Below the pieces are notes generated by a model that saw only the letters and a program-made list of their open reading frames with translations, searched no databases and had not been told where the DNA came from. The translations under genes and the position numbers were made by a program. Below, piece after piece: positions 33,541 to 45,118 of a stretch of DNA of 64,000 nucleotides (the stretch's first letter is position 1; each line of letters begins with the position of its first letter). Source of the DNA: Eucalyptus grandis (lineage: Eukaryota > Streptophyta > Magnoliopsida > Myrtales > Myrtaceae); assembly GCF_016545825.1 (NCBI RefSeq), contig NC_052619.1:41879682-41943681 (forward strand), written 5' to 3'.

Positions 33541-33840
33541 ACCTTAATATTTCCGGCTGCTCTGATGGCAGCAACAATCTTGTCTTGGTCTGCCAGCTGC
33601 GCTTGCCCCCACAACAGAGATTACCACATCGACTTTCTTTATCGCATTCAAGAGGAAATCATAGTCACCCTCAGCTATTGATCATTGTACTTAGGGTCGA
33701 TGTTCAGCTGGAAATGGGCTTCAGCAGTTTCGACAAACTTGCTACGAGCCGTCTTTTTCAGCAAGGAAATTGTCATATTCAGGTCATACTCCTTTTTATT
33801 TTCTCTGAGTTTCTGAATTTCCAAGAATCTCTTCGACCTA
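33541..33840 (-). pseudogene. Chimeric gene fragment: plastid ribosomal protein L1 joined to a PCBER/isoflavone-reductase-like exon
   Basis: Read on the minus strand, 33840-33669 encodes RSKRFLEIQKLREN, KKEYDLNMTISLLKKTARSK and FVETAEAHFQLNIDPKYNDQ, then a stop and LRVT. This is the N-terminal part of the mature chloroplast 50S ribosomal protein L1 (an rRNA-binding protein). At about 33668 it switches, over the shared string GGTGACTATG, to GDYDFLLNAIKKVDVVISVV and, after a frameshift, QLADQDKIVAAIRAAGNIK. This is the NADPH-binding-side segment of the phenylcoumaran benzylic ether reductase/isoflavone reductase family. The reductase part ends AATATTAAG/GT, consistent with an exon end. Both parts are same-sense, truncated and broken. 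The 181-aa plus-strand ORF over this region is antisense noise. Confidence 0.8.
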
Positions 33841-34689
33841 GTCTGGCATTTAAAAGATGTAAATTAACCAGGGCAAGCAAGATGAAGGAACAATTTATGG
33901 AATGCTTGTGAAAACTTTGATAAGAGCAACTAAATGAACATGACTTGAGCTATGCAATTCGGACTTATACCAGGTGCCAAGGTCTTGGTTGGCTGATCTT
34001 ATCGTAAATCACAAGAAAGAGATCTGAATATTTCACAAAGAGAAACTTAAAAACCATACTCAGAAGTCCTACTTCTCATAAAAATCACTACTTGATTTTT
34101 CCAACTATCCAACAACAAAATCAAAGATTAACAAGGAAAAAGGAAGTAGGACATGCAATGAAAACATCATAAAGCATAAGCTCATCTAGAAAGAACAAAA
34201 CCAACAAACCATGAAATGAGTATTTCTTCTAATCCTTCCACGACTAAATTTCAAGTGGGCATTTTTGTAATGACTAGCAGGATAATTCAGCTGGGCTCAT
34301 GACTCTTGTTTTTTCATGAAAATTTTGCAGCCATGGAAGCAAACTTAGCTATCGCTCTAATCAAGAATCATCTTTCTTCCTCATAGGCAAAGCACTCAAA
34401 TTGAACAGTTGAGCCAAAGAACTAGTGCCAACACATGAAACTGAGTACTCAAGCCAGAAAGAAGAACGCAATCGCAAGTGCGACACTCATGACAACGTAC
34501 TCTGTCCCTCTTGAGCAGCAAAGCAGCTTTCCCTGCTCGTTCCTTGATCAAGCATTTTGGTCCGTCTCAAATGGAGGTCACGAAGGCGCGGCACTAAAGC
34601 AGGCAGCGGAGGCAAGCCGTTGGTTGCTTGCGTCACGAAAGCTTTAGGTCACCAACATGACAAGGATGAAAAAAATGGACGACCTCACC
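33841..34689. other. Spacer, possibly part of the captured segment
   Basis: No recognised coding domain. 34435-34660 is less AT-rich and open on both strands, but I cannot assign it. It abuts the LTR that begins at 34690. Confidence 0.4.
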
Positions 34690-35584
34690 TGTCACACCCC
34701 GATCCTCGAGCACGTGCCCATCCCTCAGTGGTCGATTAAAATGCGACGTCCCAGGATGCGTCACCGACCAATTCATTTTAATGTGCATTCGGAAGCGAAT
34801 AAATAAATCCCCAAACAACACGGAGATGTGATAGAAAAGTAGGGCCACAATTTTGAAAACGACAACACACCTTTATACAAAGCAAACTAAGTCATTTACA
34901 AAACTAGTATATATTCACAAAAGTCTACGGAAGATCGAACCTCAAAATAAGCTATCCTATGACCAGCTAGCCGAACTCGTTCGCTGATTCTTCAGTCTCC
35001 ATAGGGTCTGGATGGGATGTTGGGTTCTCCACCACGCCATCGGGAGGGTCAGCTAGATCCTTGTCCAGAGTAGCGTCAATTACCACAGTGGGGATATCAA
35101 AACTCCTAAGGGGACCCACCTTGAAACCATCAGGTCCGTAGCGGAACCACGCTCTGAATCAATGAGGTATCCTATGAGATGGATTCTCTTCAACCCAAAT
35201 AGTGGTCACTACCAATTCATACACCCAAAACTACCAGGATTAGGGTAACTAGAAACCCGCTCAGTAACCCTCATGGGACGGCCAAAATGTTCAGGAGGAT
35301 TTTCCATCTAAGAACTTGAAAATGTTGAGCCCACGACAGGGTGAGACAACGTCTCAGTAAGTTCACACCCTAAACTCTGACTAGGAAGAAAATACGCCTA
35401 AAGGCTACCTATGCACACGCAAGATAGATGACTTACCTTTGCCTCAGTTCCTTCCTGCAAGTTAGTACGATTCATATATTCAACCGATCACTTCAATTCA
35501 AATCAAATCATCGATCAATCAATCTACTTGATTCCATACCATCAATACCATCCATAAAATTCGATCAATTCAAACACTGCTCAC

Positions 35585-35830
35585 CCAAGCTGAGAATAAA
35601 TGGTATAGCTCACCAAAGCTAATAGATATATAATAATAATGCTCACCAAAGCTGTTAGATAATATAGTTCACCAAAGCTGATAGATATATAATAATAATG
35701 CTCACCGAAACTGCTAGATAATATAGCTCACCAAAGCTGATAGATATCTATAATGCTTACCAAAGTTGCTATAGTATACTGCTCACCAAAGTTGCTATAG
35801 TATACTGCTCATCGAAGTTGATATATCAAG
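35585..35830. repeat. Tandem repeat with GCTCACCAAAGCTG core
   Basis: Units of about 31-33 bp carry GCTCACCAAAGCTGATAGAT followed by an AT-rich spacer, with a higher-order pair of about 65 bp. Seven or so copies lie inside LTR A. Confidence 0.85.
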
Positions 35831-36824
35831 GTACACGGGCTAATATAGTATAATGTTCTCACTAACTGACAATTCACCATTTTTATAATACCCGATAAAA
35901 ATAATCGTGTGTGGGTACACGATCGGCCTAAGCCAAAATACAATATTTTTCTTTTTCAAAAATCCCACCATTTAATATAGTCCACAAATATATTTTTGGC
36001 ATTATAAACTGACGCTCGGTGTTTCTCGATTAAATACTTAAATTACTCAATTTTGGGATAAATTCCCAAAATTATAATTACCACTCAAATAACACAATTT
36101 ATCTTTCAATTAAATAAACCAAGCAAACCATTGCAATCAGCACGAAATTCCGGTCATCGGCTATCCCAGTATAATTTTCATAAAATAATAAATAATAAAA
36201 TAAATGCAAGAAATAATTAAATAAATATAAATAAATGCCATAAATGCAAACTTAAGCCAGAAAAGCCTAATTAAGTACCGAAATAGGCCCAGAAAATTTA
36301 TGAACCTATCTAGATAAATAATACAACATATCTAGTCACTAATTAAGTCAATCTAACCACCTAACATGCAATAACAAGTAATTAAATCGCTAATCCATTC
36401 TAACTAACCACCTAAACCATACTTAGCCTAAACTAATCAACCCTTAAGCATAATTAACTCCATAAGCAGAGTTTAGTGAGTAAACTCACCAGTTTTGAAA
36501 TCCAATGAGTCCATGACAATGGCAACATGGAAACGGGCGACAAACTCCGAAGTGGCGACACCTTACGAGGCCCGAAAGTGGTCCGAAATAGGCCTTGAAG
36601 GCCCACAACTAGCCGGGCTACTTGGTTCTGTCCAAGAACTGGGCTTGCTGGCCCGGGCCTGGAACGGCAAGTGGAGGAGGTCTGGCGGCTAGGCGGGCGA
36701 GCAAGGGCGACGGCGGGACCTCCGGCGGCTTGGACAACCACATGCGGTGGCTGGACGGCCAGAAACAAAGACGAACAAGGGCCCGAGAAGCGGCTAGACG
36801 GCGGACGATGTGCGCGAGCGAGAG

Positions 36825-39800
36825 TGTGACATCTTGAATTTTCAATCTTGTTTTCAATTAAATAAAGCGGGCCTTTCATCAACGCGCCTCTAGTGTTATT
36901 CTCAGAGTTGATCACTCATGAGATAACTAAACTATGTAGGGAAGTCATTAAGAGATTTTAATGCAATAAACTTGAAGATTCAACCAGGAATCGACTGCTC
37001 GACCGTGCTCATCTGCTGAAATCATTACGACACAGTAAGATCGATTAAAAATCAGAGATAGGTCAGTTTGACTGAGATATGTGGTTAAAGTGGTTGATTC
37101 CACTAAATTGCAAAATTCTCGCCAATCGATACTATATTAATTTTTCTATCGTTTTGGTACCTTGTGTCCGTATTTGAAACCTTAAGATTTTCATGACCAC
37201 CGAGAGTCACTAATGTGTCGAAGGGGTTCATAGTGGCTCGAAGAAAATCAGCCACGGGTCATTTGCACTAAAAATTTTTGAAAGCTACCTAGTAGATTGG
37301 GTCACGCTAAAATCGCGTTTGATTGAAATTAACCGTGAATTTGAACTTAATTTCAAAAATTGAAAGTTCTGTCATGTCACAAGTCATTTTAGGAACGTTG
37401 ACTCATCTTTCGAGGATTTTTTGGTGAGTTCAAGATTTTTACAAAAATCGTTTTGGACGATTCGGAAAACAAACGGAAATTCAGATTGGCTAAATGGAAA
37501 GGATTTTTGGCCTCCAACATGAGTTATTTGGCGAATGGAAGTTATGTGGGCTTTTTCTTCATCCAAATTGGACCTCAATCAAAGATGTTTCTTCAAAAAA
37601 TTGGATTCTTAGAAAAATGAATTAGAATTCGGAATTGAGGGAAATGGTTATTTTTGTTGCCCAAAACTTGTTGTTTGGGGGAAATTTGGTGCAAGAAAGC
37701 AAGTGAGAATCAAGTACTTTAGCATAGAGATTTTTGGGGACCAATTTGGATTAAACAACAGCAAGTGGGACCAAGAATTTTCTGTTTTAGGAATTTCTTT
37801 TAAATTCCTTTTTATTTTCTCTCCCCCCCCCATCGCTGCACATTCTCTCTCTCTCTCTCACTCGTGCGAATTCCTTTTCCCCCCACCGACGTCCCTCTCT
37901 CTGCCGTGTCCCATTTTCCTTCTCTCCCATTATCTTTGACTTTTTTTTAGTCAAGCTTATCCTCTCTTTGTTTGGCCAACACACTCATCCCCTTCAATCT
38001 CTCTCTCTCGCATTTGCTCATCCCCTTCAGTGACTCCATTTTCTCCTCCTTGCTGTCTCTGTTTTTGTCCCACCGAAGCCACGCTGCCAGCTCGCCTTCC
38101 TCCTTCGTCCATGAGAAGTCCCGTCCGCGATTGAGCTTGCCGTCCCGTGCGAAATCAGCCACTCAAAGCAGCCCTTCAGCCAAGGAAACCCAGCAGCGTC
38201 GTGGGCTTCCTCGGGCCAATTTTCAAGCCCGATCCATGCCCCGTTGGCATTGGCGCTTTGGAGCTTTTCATTCCTCGCCGCGTCTCCATCGTTTTGATCT
38301 AAGCATATCATTAATCAGGTGAGTTTAACTCACTAATCCTCGCTTAGTAAGTTAATGATGTTTAAGGGTTGATTAGTTTAGACTAAGCTTGGTTTAGTGG
38401 ATAATTAGAACGGTTTAATAAATTAGTTAATTATCGATGCATGTTAGGTGGATAGTTTAGTGCAATTAGGGCCTAGACAAGCTCTAGTATTAATTTAGAG
38501 TAGTTCGGAAATTTTTCCAAGCTCATCTTGGCTTCCAATTAGGTTTTTTTGGGCCTAAGTCGAATTTTTGGCATTTATTTATTAATTTCCGTAATTATTT
38601 ATTTTCCGGAAATTAGAACGGAATAGCCTATGATCGGAATTTTATGCCGATTGTAGTGGTATAATCTGTTTATTTAATTGAGCTCTAATTTGTGCTAATT
38701 GTGTGTGATTTGTGAATTTGGGAATTTATTCCTAAATTTATTTAATTTCAGTATTTAATTAGAAAATTACTGGGCGTTGGTTTATAGCGCCAAAAATGTT
38801 TTTATAGACTATATAAATTGTGGAAATTTTGAAAGTAAAGATATTATATTTTTGGTTAAGGCCGACCGTGTACCCACACACGATTATTTTATCGAGTACT
38901 GTTAATATGAGGAAAATGGGCCAAGATGTCTTGTTAATTGAGTAATCAAGTTGAGAAGTGTAATGTTGTTGGCCGGGGGTAAATAATCGTGTGATGTTGT
39001 GGGTTATATCAAGAAAACCACCGAACTTGGAATCGGTTGTGCTGCTAAGCCATAATTCAGCATTACCACCAAAGTATGGTTGTGTCCACTAGACCATAAT
39101 CTACCATCGAATTTGGAATCGATTGTGCTCGCTGAACCGTAATTCAGCATTACCACCAAAGATTTAGTAGGCTGTGCCCACTGAGCCATAATTCAGCATT
39201 ACCGCCAAAGATTTAGTAGGTCATGCTCGCTAAGCCGTAAGTCAGCGTTGAGTTTGAATAAATGAGATGACCAGAGAATTGTCTCGTTGGCTTGTAATCG
39301 ACTGAGTCGATTAATTGATGATTCAATATGAATTCTTGATTGATGTGATGATGTAATTCGATGATTGTTTATTGAATTGACTTGTAGGAAGGAACTAAGG
39401 CCAAGGTAAGCCCTATGATTTGTGATTGTACTTAGGCAGCCCTTTAGGTGTATTTTCTTCCTAATCAGGTCTTAGGGGGTTGAACTTACTAAGACACTGT
39501 CTCACCCCATTGTGGGATATCATTTTCAGGTCCCTAGTTGATAGCTGTGAAGGACCCGAGGCCCGAAGTTTAGAAGGTGAAGCCCGAAGAATCAGCGTTC
39601 TTGTCTGACTAGTTAATCATAGGACAATTCTATTTTGATGAAAGTCGATTCATTTTTATAGGCTTATGTGTATAAACTTGTATGTTTATAAAAAGGTTTT
39701 TTTGTGAAAAATTGGTCTTACTTTCCTATCTCATTGTGTTGTTGTCTGGGATTATTAATCGTTTCCACATATGCATTAAAATGAATGGGTCGGTGATGCA

Positions 39801-39868
39801 TCTTGGGACATTGCTATTAGATCGACTAAGCAGAGATCAGCACGGGCTCGAAGGATCGGGATGTGAAA
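36825..39868 (+). mobile_element. Nested Tekay-like solo LTR B (plus orientation), GAGAG target duplication
   Basis: Begins TGTGACATCTTGAATTTTC and ends GGATCGGGATGTGAAA, where the last bases are mutated from the expected TGACA. It is flanked by perfect GAGAG (36820-36824 and 39869-39873). The 3044-bp body has the family landmarks in order: CAACGCGCC block (36870s), CT-rich tract (37845-37990), GC-rich part, AATCAGGTGAGTTTAACTCA (38313-38332), GGCCGACCGTGTACCCACAC (38861-38880), minisatellite (39000-39245) and GAATGGGTCGGTGATGCATC near its end. It inserted into LTR A in the opposite orientation. Confidence 0.87.
39000..39245. repeat. Tandem repeat with CCATAATTCAGCATTACCAC core
   Basis: Units of about 58-65 bp combine GTGCTCGCTAAGCC, GTAATTCAGCATTACC and ACCAAAGATTTAGTAGG in varying order, about four copies, inside LTR B. 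Confidence 0.8.
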
Positions 39869-41037
39869 GAGAGGGTGAGCGACGGGCTCGCGGCTGGCAT
39901 GCGGGCGTGCAACGGCGAGCGGTGGGGCTCTGGTGGCTTGGGGTGGCTTGCGACAGTGGGGGGAGTTTGGTTGGCTTCTCTATAATTTTTAAGTTCAAAA
40001 GGGGTCTCTAATGGGGAAAGCAACTCTGTTGAAGAAGAAGAAACCAGCTGCACAATGGAGGGACCCAACTTGACCTCAAAGTCTTCGATCTCATCCTCAT
40101 CTCCCTTGGCAAGGCCCCACCTCAATTGGCAAACTTCCTCAGCCAATTTTGTGCACAAATATCTCCCTAGAACAATCCCCAAGGGGTCCAAAAGGTTGAG
40201 GGAACCTTGGCCTGAATTTTGCACCCAATCCCCCCAAAATGAACCAATTCATCTCCATATGAGCTTAAATCGGTCCCTATAAATTCCACCAAGGTTTCCT
40301 CAACCAAATTAACATTTTTCCTCACCAATAGAATCAACGTGCATCCCAAAAATGCGATCAAAAATGGTCCCCTAAATTTTCCGGACAAAAATGGCCCTAT
40401 ATTGAACTTTCGCCAAAAATCTCGGTTTGTGGAAAAATCTTCAGAGGATGAGTTGACGTTCCTAAAATGAGTCGTGACATAATAGAACTTTCAATTTTTT
40501 AAATCGGATTCAAATCCGTGGTTAATTTCAATCTGACGCGATTTTAGCGTGACCTAACCTATTGGGTAGCTTTTAGAAATTTTTAGAGCAATTGACTCAA
40601 GATCAATTTATTTCGAGTCACAATGTACATCTTCGACACATTGGCGACTCTCGATTACCGTGAAAATCTCAAGGTTTCAAATACGGGCACAAAATACCCA
40701 AAACGACAGAAAATCAGTCTAGTGCCGATTGATGAGAATTTTGCAATCAGGTAGGATCATCCATACTTTGATCACATATCTCGGTTGAATCGACCTATCT
40801 CTGATCACTGATCAATTTTGACAATATCGTAATGACCCTTGCAGACTAGCACGGTCGAGCAGTCGATTCTTGATCAAATTCTCAAGTCTATTGTGTTAAA
40901 ATCTCTTAAAAGCTTTACCTAATAGGCTAGTTATCTCATGAGTGGCCAACTCAGAAAAAAGAACTATAGGCGCGTCGATGAAAAACCCAACTTATTCCAT
41001 CGAAAACAGAACCTGAAAATCAAGATGTCACATCCCC

Positions 41038-41254
41038 TACACCCGCAATTCTATGAAGTGTTAAGTGGGCCACTTGATATTTTAAATAGGTCAAAAAAAA
41101 GTCATAAGTTCTAACCCATTTCAACCCATTTAAATCATACTCACTTTTTGAACCCAATTTTTGGTAAGTCTTTAAAAATCTTTGACCCATGTACAATTCA
41201 TATAAATAAAATATGAGTCCAAAAATTGGTCCATAACCCATTTTGACACCTCTA
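41038..41254. mobile_element. hAT-like remnant (one end)
   Basis: It closes with CCCATTTTGACACCTCTA, i.e. TAGAGGTGTCAAAATGGG on the other strand, and carries repeated AACCCATTT segments like the hAT element at 4509-5331. The other end is missing, perhaps displaced by LTR A. Confidence 0.6.
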
Positions 41255-43037
41255 AATTACAAGCTCCAAGCAATTGCATTAGGAAATTATGCAGCAGCCA
41301 ATTGCATTGTAATTTCTTTTTTTTTTTAAGAAAGGATGTGAATTGGAGGCCTATATATATAGAGATGTCAATTACAAGGATTTTGACCTTCAGGCATGCT
41401 TGTCTAAATTAAATGGAACCTAAGTTCGCTATTTGTTAGAGTTTCAAGTATGGGCATTTGATTTGGAGACTTGGTTTGCTTTCCTTCGCATTTCTATGGA
41501 TGACTTAATCTACTAATAGGTTAAATGCCTTTTTAGTTTGAAATCTCTTAATTTACTCTGCGTTATAATTTGATTGCCTTATTGATAAGTAGATGCAACT
41601 CTGCAAGTTAATAAGCAAATAGTCTCTCTCTTTTTTCTTCTTTTTGAAATCTTTGAATTTCCTGTGCCCTAAAATTTGGTTGGCTAATCGGCAAATAGAT
41701 ACAACAAGAACTGCATGACAATATCTCAATATGACTGTTGAACAATGACAATGTTGTCTTCATGTTTGAGCATGTTAATTATGGCATGATGATATTCTAA
41801 ATCATAAGTCATTCATGTGCGTAGGTTGATCTTCTATTGAGTGCCTATAAACGTTATACTCATCAAGGGATGTTTGAAACACAATATATATAATCTTTCT
41901 TCAATAGGTTTTGGTCATTGTGTATCTTGCAGGTGACGTGCTCCATCCATTCCTCCCAAAGACATTACATGTCTCACTAGAATGTATCATAATTGTGCTT
42001 TGATTCTGATCTCGTTGAGGTTGAATGTTCCAAATAGGGATGTGAAAAATGTTATCATATGAGGAAATCACTTGTCACCTTAACATCTTGGTGTCAACCA
42101 TGCTATAGTTAATGCATCGTCTAGTGAATATCCTGTGTGCGAACTCATTATCGATGATGCATGGTGAGAAATTCATCTGTGTTGAACAGGTTTAGTTGGT
42201 AGGATGGTTTGAGTTTCCTAAATTTGTAAATATCTTAATTTGCTAAAGGTTGAATGAAGAATTTGTTACTAAATTTCAAAAAAGGGTTGATGTAAGTAAT
42301 GGAACTTGGACAGCTTTAAATGCATTTCCTATTGCCAAAGCCGCTTGTGACCCCATGCGTGTTTGGGTGCTTGGAACCCCAGAGGTACTGGTGCTTTTTT
42401 CCTTTTCCTTTTTACTCAATCTCGTTTAGCTTATTAGTTTGGCTTCTTCTTTTTTCCCCTTTCTAAAATCTTGTTCTCTTCTTAGGGGATGCGAGTTTCT
42501 ATAGGGGTGTTTTCTAATAGTCTCACAATGTGCCTAAGAACCTCCTCTTTTCCTTCTTGGTAACTTCTCGCAATGGAGAATGGACTATTGTGCAAGGTAT
42601 AGAAAATTCTATTCCCATTAAAACCACTTACAATCTTCATTATTTGCACATTTTGTTCACAAATTCTCTCTAGAAGCTACCGTTAGTGAGAGCTGTTTAT
42701 CTTGCACTCATCCTATTGCATTACAATATGGTGTGACTCTAATCTTTACATTAAACTAGTTTATGAAAACTTGGTTTTTCAGTTAGGGGCCTACTTAGTC
42801 ATTTGGGTTTTGGTCATGACCGTCTTGTTCAATGATCTTGATGTAAATATCTTGCTCGATGAGTTCTCAAGGAAGAAAATAGATTCGACAATGGAAGAAC
42901 TTATGAAAAAGCACTTGTTGAAAGATGCCTCGGTTGAATGCCAACTTCGTGGCTAGTTAATTGATTGAAGCCCTCACAACCACCAAAACCTATAATGATC
43001 CCAACTCCATCTCCACGGTCAAAAGTGATAAGGGATA
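41255..43037. other. Spacer with no recognised gene
   Basis: AT-rich sequence with short ORFs only (for example 42702-42956, 84 aa). A few stretches near 42270-42390 and 42830-42950 read like open exons but match no family I can name. No splice-consistent gene model could be built. Confidence 0.45.
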
Positions 43038-43918
43038 TTTTTGTGACATCACACATGCGTTTCCGACTCTTTTTTTTTTTTTTTCTTTCATTAAGAGCGT
43101 GTGGAGGCGTACATACAACACCCAAACAACAACAAGTAGCTAGAAAAATAACCATTTACAAACATACAATTACATCAGTTATATTTACAAGCCCTTCTAT
43201 TACAAGTCATTATATCTACAACCAATACATCGTCTATGCGCAAAAGGCCGGGGTAAACCATAGCTCCTCTAGTGAGACCACAACTCAAGAACTTGTGTGG
43301 TCCTCCATGCCTACAATTTTTAAAAACAACGGGATGAGTAATAAACTTAGTAAGTAAAACCCACTAATATTTGGGTAGGAGAATGCCTCGTCTATCAACA
43401 AGCATATAACTTATCTCCAAACAATTGTCGATAGCAAATTAATAGCAAAACAAAAGCTATGTCTTGGTTAGTAATATAAGGAATCCTCAAACAACAATAT
43501 GCAAGCATAAAACAAGATTCATTGCATAACACGAGGAATACACGCCTCACTCAATCATATGCAAGCATATACTAAGAATCCATTTAATATATGAGGAATT
43601 CATGCACAAGGGATTCATTTATTAATAGCCGAAATCAATCAATTCTTCTAAAATCCATTAGACATTTGAAATCCATCAAACAACATCCCCTAACCTAAGG
43701 GAGATAGCAATTCTCTGGCCATGCATCCGCTGGGCATCTGAATTCAATCAGACAATGTCCCTTCATCCAAGGGTGATGAAGATCCTCCGACAATGAGTCC
43801 ATCAGGCATCATTGTCGAAATCCATGGGTTGACGGCAGAATTTAGTCCTTCATGTGCCCATGCATCAAGCATCACAATCCAATTTTTATCTTCATTTAAG
43901 TTCAAGGGTGTCACACCC
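43038..43918 (-). mobile_element. Possible LTR fragment of a related gypsy family
   Basis: The segment resembles the Tekay-like LTRs in plan: a TGTGACATCAC start, AATAAACTTAGTAAGTAAAA and CCCACTAATATTTGGGTAGG against CAGTAAGTTC...CTGACTAGGAAG in LTR A, then ATTCAATCAGACAATGTCCC-type repeats. The match is weak and the family is uncertain. It is cut at 43919 by a better-defined LTR end. Confidence 0.35.
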
Positions 43919-45015
43919 CAATCCTCAAGGACACACCCATCCCTTACCAGGTCGATCAATAGCGACGTCCCAGGATACATCACTGACCCATTCATTTTAA
44001 TACGCATGCGGAAGCATATAAATAATCCCCAGACAATAAAACAATTGGATAGGAAAGTAGGATTAATTTTTCACAAAATACCTTTTTTATAAACACACAG
44101 GTCTATACACAAAGGTTTACAAAAGGAATCGGCTCCCTACAAAAGAGAATTGTCCTACAAGTAGCTAGTCGGACAGGGTCACCGATTCTTCGGGCTTCAC
44201 GTCATGAACTCCGGGGCTTCTGGTCCTTCACCAACACCATCTAAGGACCTGAAAATGGTTATACAATAACCAATGAGACAATGTCTCAGCAAGTTCTACC
44301 CCCTAAAACTCGATTAGGAAGAAAATACGTCATAAGGACTGCCTAAACACAATCATAGGTCGGAGGACTTACCTTAGACTCAATTTCCTTTCTGCAAGTC
44401 GATACCATTCAATATTTCATTGAATCATGTCAACAATCAAATCACTCAATCAGATCGAATCATCGATCAATTGACTTAGTCGATTCCATGTCATTGCACC
44501 GTTATCTGGTCAAAACAATACTATCTATGAGTCTAATCAAAATCCAAGATTACTCACCCTAGGTGATATATAGATAGCAGCTTGCCCCAAAGGCTAATAA
44601 ATAGCATAATGTTCATTCTCTAAGATGACATAACAAGTCACCGAGCTAGTATTGCATATCGTTCATTCTCTAAGATGACATATAGAGTCATCGAGCTGGT
44701 ATAATTGGCCGTTCTTTCTCCAAGATGACATATAGAGTCACCGAGCCAGCATGGCATACCGTTCATTCTCTAAGATGACATATAGAGTCATTGAGCCGGT
44801 ATAGTATATCGTCATTTCTCCAAGATGACATATATAGTCATCGAGCCGATATTATATATCGTTCTTTCTCCAAGATGACATATAGAATTACCGAGCCGTT
44901 ATAGTATCTATTCCAATCATACAATCAATTTACCATTTTTATCATTCCCGATAAAAATACACGTGTATGGGTACACGACCAGCCTTAGCCAAAATACAAG
45001 GTTTTTACTTTTGAA
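43919..45015 (-). mobile_element. Tekay-like LTR fragment (3' end of LTR, minus orientation)
   Basis: The plus strand begins TGTCACACCCCAATCCTC and runs through ACCCATTCATTTTAATACGC, AGACAATGTCTCAGCAAGTT, a minisatellite (44560-44910) and CCCGATAAAAATACACGTGT to about 45015. There homology to 35877-35965 stops and copia-derived DNA begins. The LTR start is missing. Confidence 0.75.
44560..44910. repeat. Tandem repeat with TCTCCAAGATGACATATAGA core
   Basis: Six units of about 60 bp, each TTCWTTCTCYAAGATGACATA, a GAGTCAYCGAGCCGGTAT-like segment and an AT-rich tail. Inside the LTR fragment. Confidence 0.88.
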
Positions 45016-45081
45016 CCTCTAGTATGCAGTACCCTAGATCGATCGATCACATTTATATCTCTTTTGATCTCTTTTAAACAA

Positions 45082-45083
<2 letters not shown>

Positions 45084-45115
<32 letters not shown>
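45084..45115. repeat. Microsatellite (TA)n
   Basis: About 16 TA dinucleotides near the broken 3' end of the copia element. Confidence 0.97.

Positions 45116-45118
<3 letters not shown>

Larger units (their letters stand above)
34690..41032 (-). mobile_element. Tekay-like solo LTR A, split by nested LTR B
   Basis: The plus strand begins TGTCACACCCCGATCC and ends CAAGATGTCACA; read on the minus strand it is TGTGACATCTTG...GGGTGTGACA. Flanking 5-mers are TCACC (34685-34689) and TCCCC (41033-41037), a target duplication with one mismatch. Without LTR B (36825-39868) and one GAGAG copy it is about 3.3 kb. No gag/pol, no second end pair. Landmarks shared with other copies are the GTGAGTAAACTCAC palindrome (36476-36489), the CCCGATAAAAATAATCGTGT and GTACACGATCGGCC strings (35890-35935), and a minisatellite at 35585-35830. 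Confidence 0.82.

Noticed and set aside
33366..33911. 181-aa plus-strand ORF as a gene
   Set aside because: The other strand carries recognisable ribosomal L1 and reductase sequence; the plus-strand frame is antisense.
36454..36915. 153-aa minus-strand ORF
   Set aside because: It crosses the insertion point of LTR B into LTR A, so it is a chance joint frame.
39682..40224. 109- and 132-aa ORFs
   Set aside because: They span the end of LTR B and the resumed LTR A, with no domain and frames on both strands.
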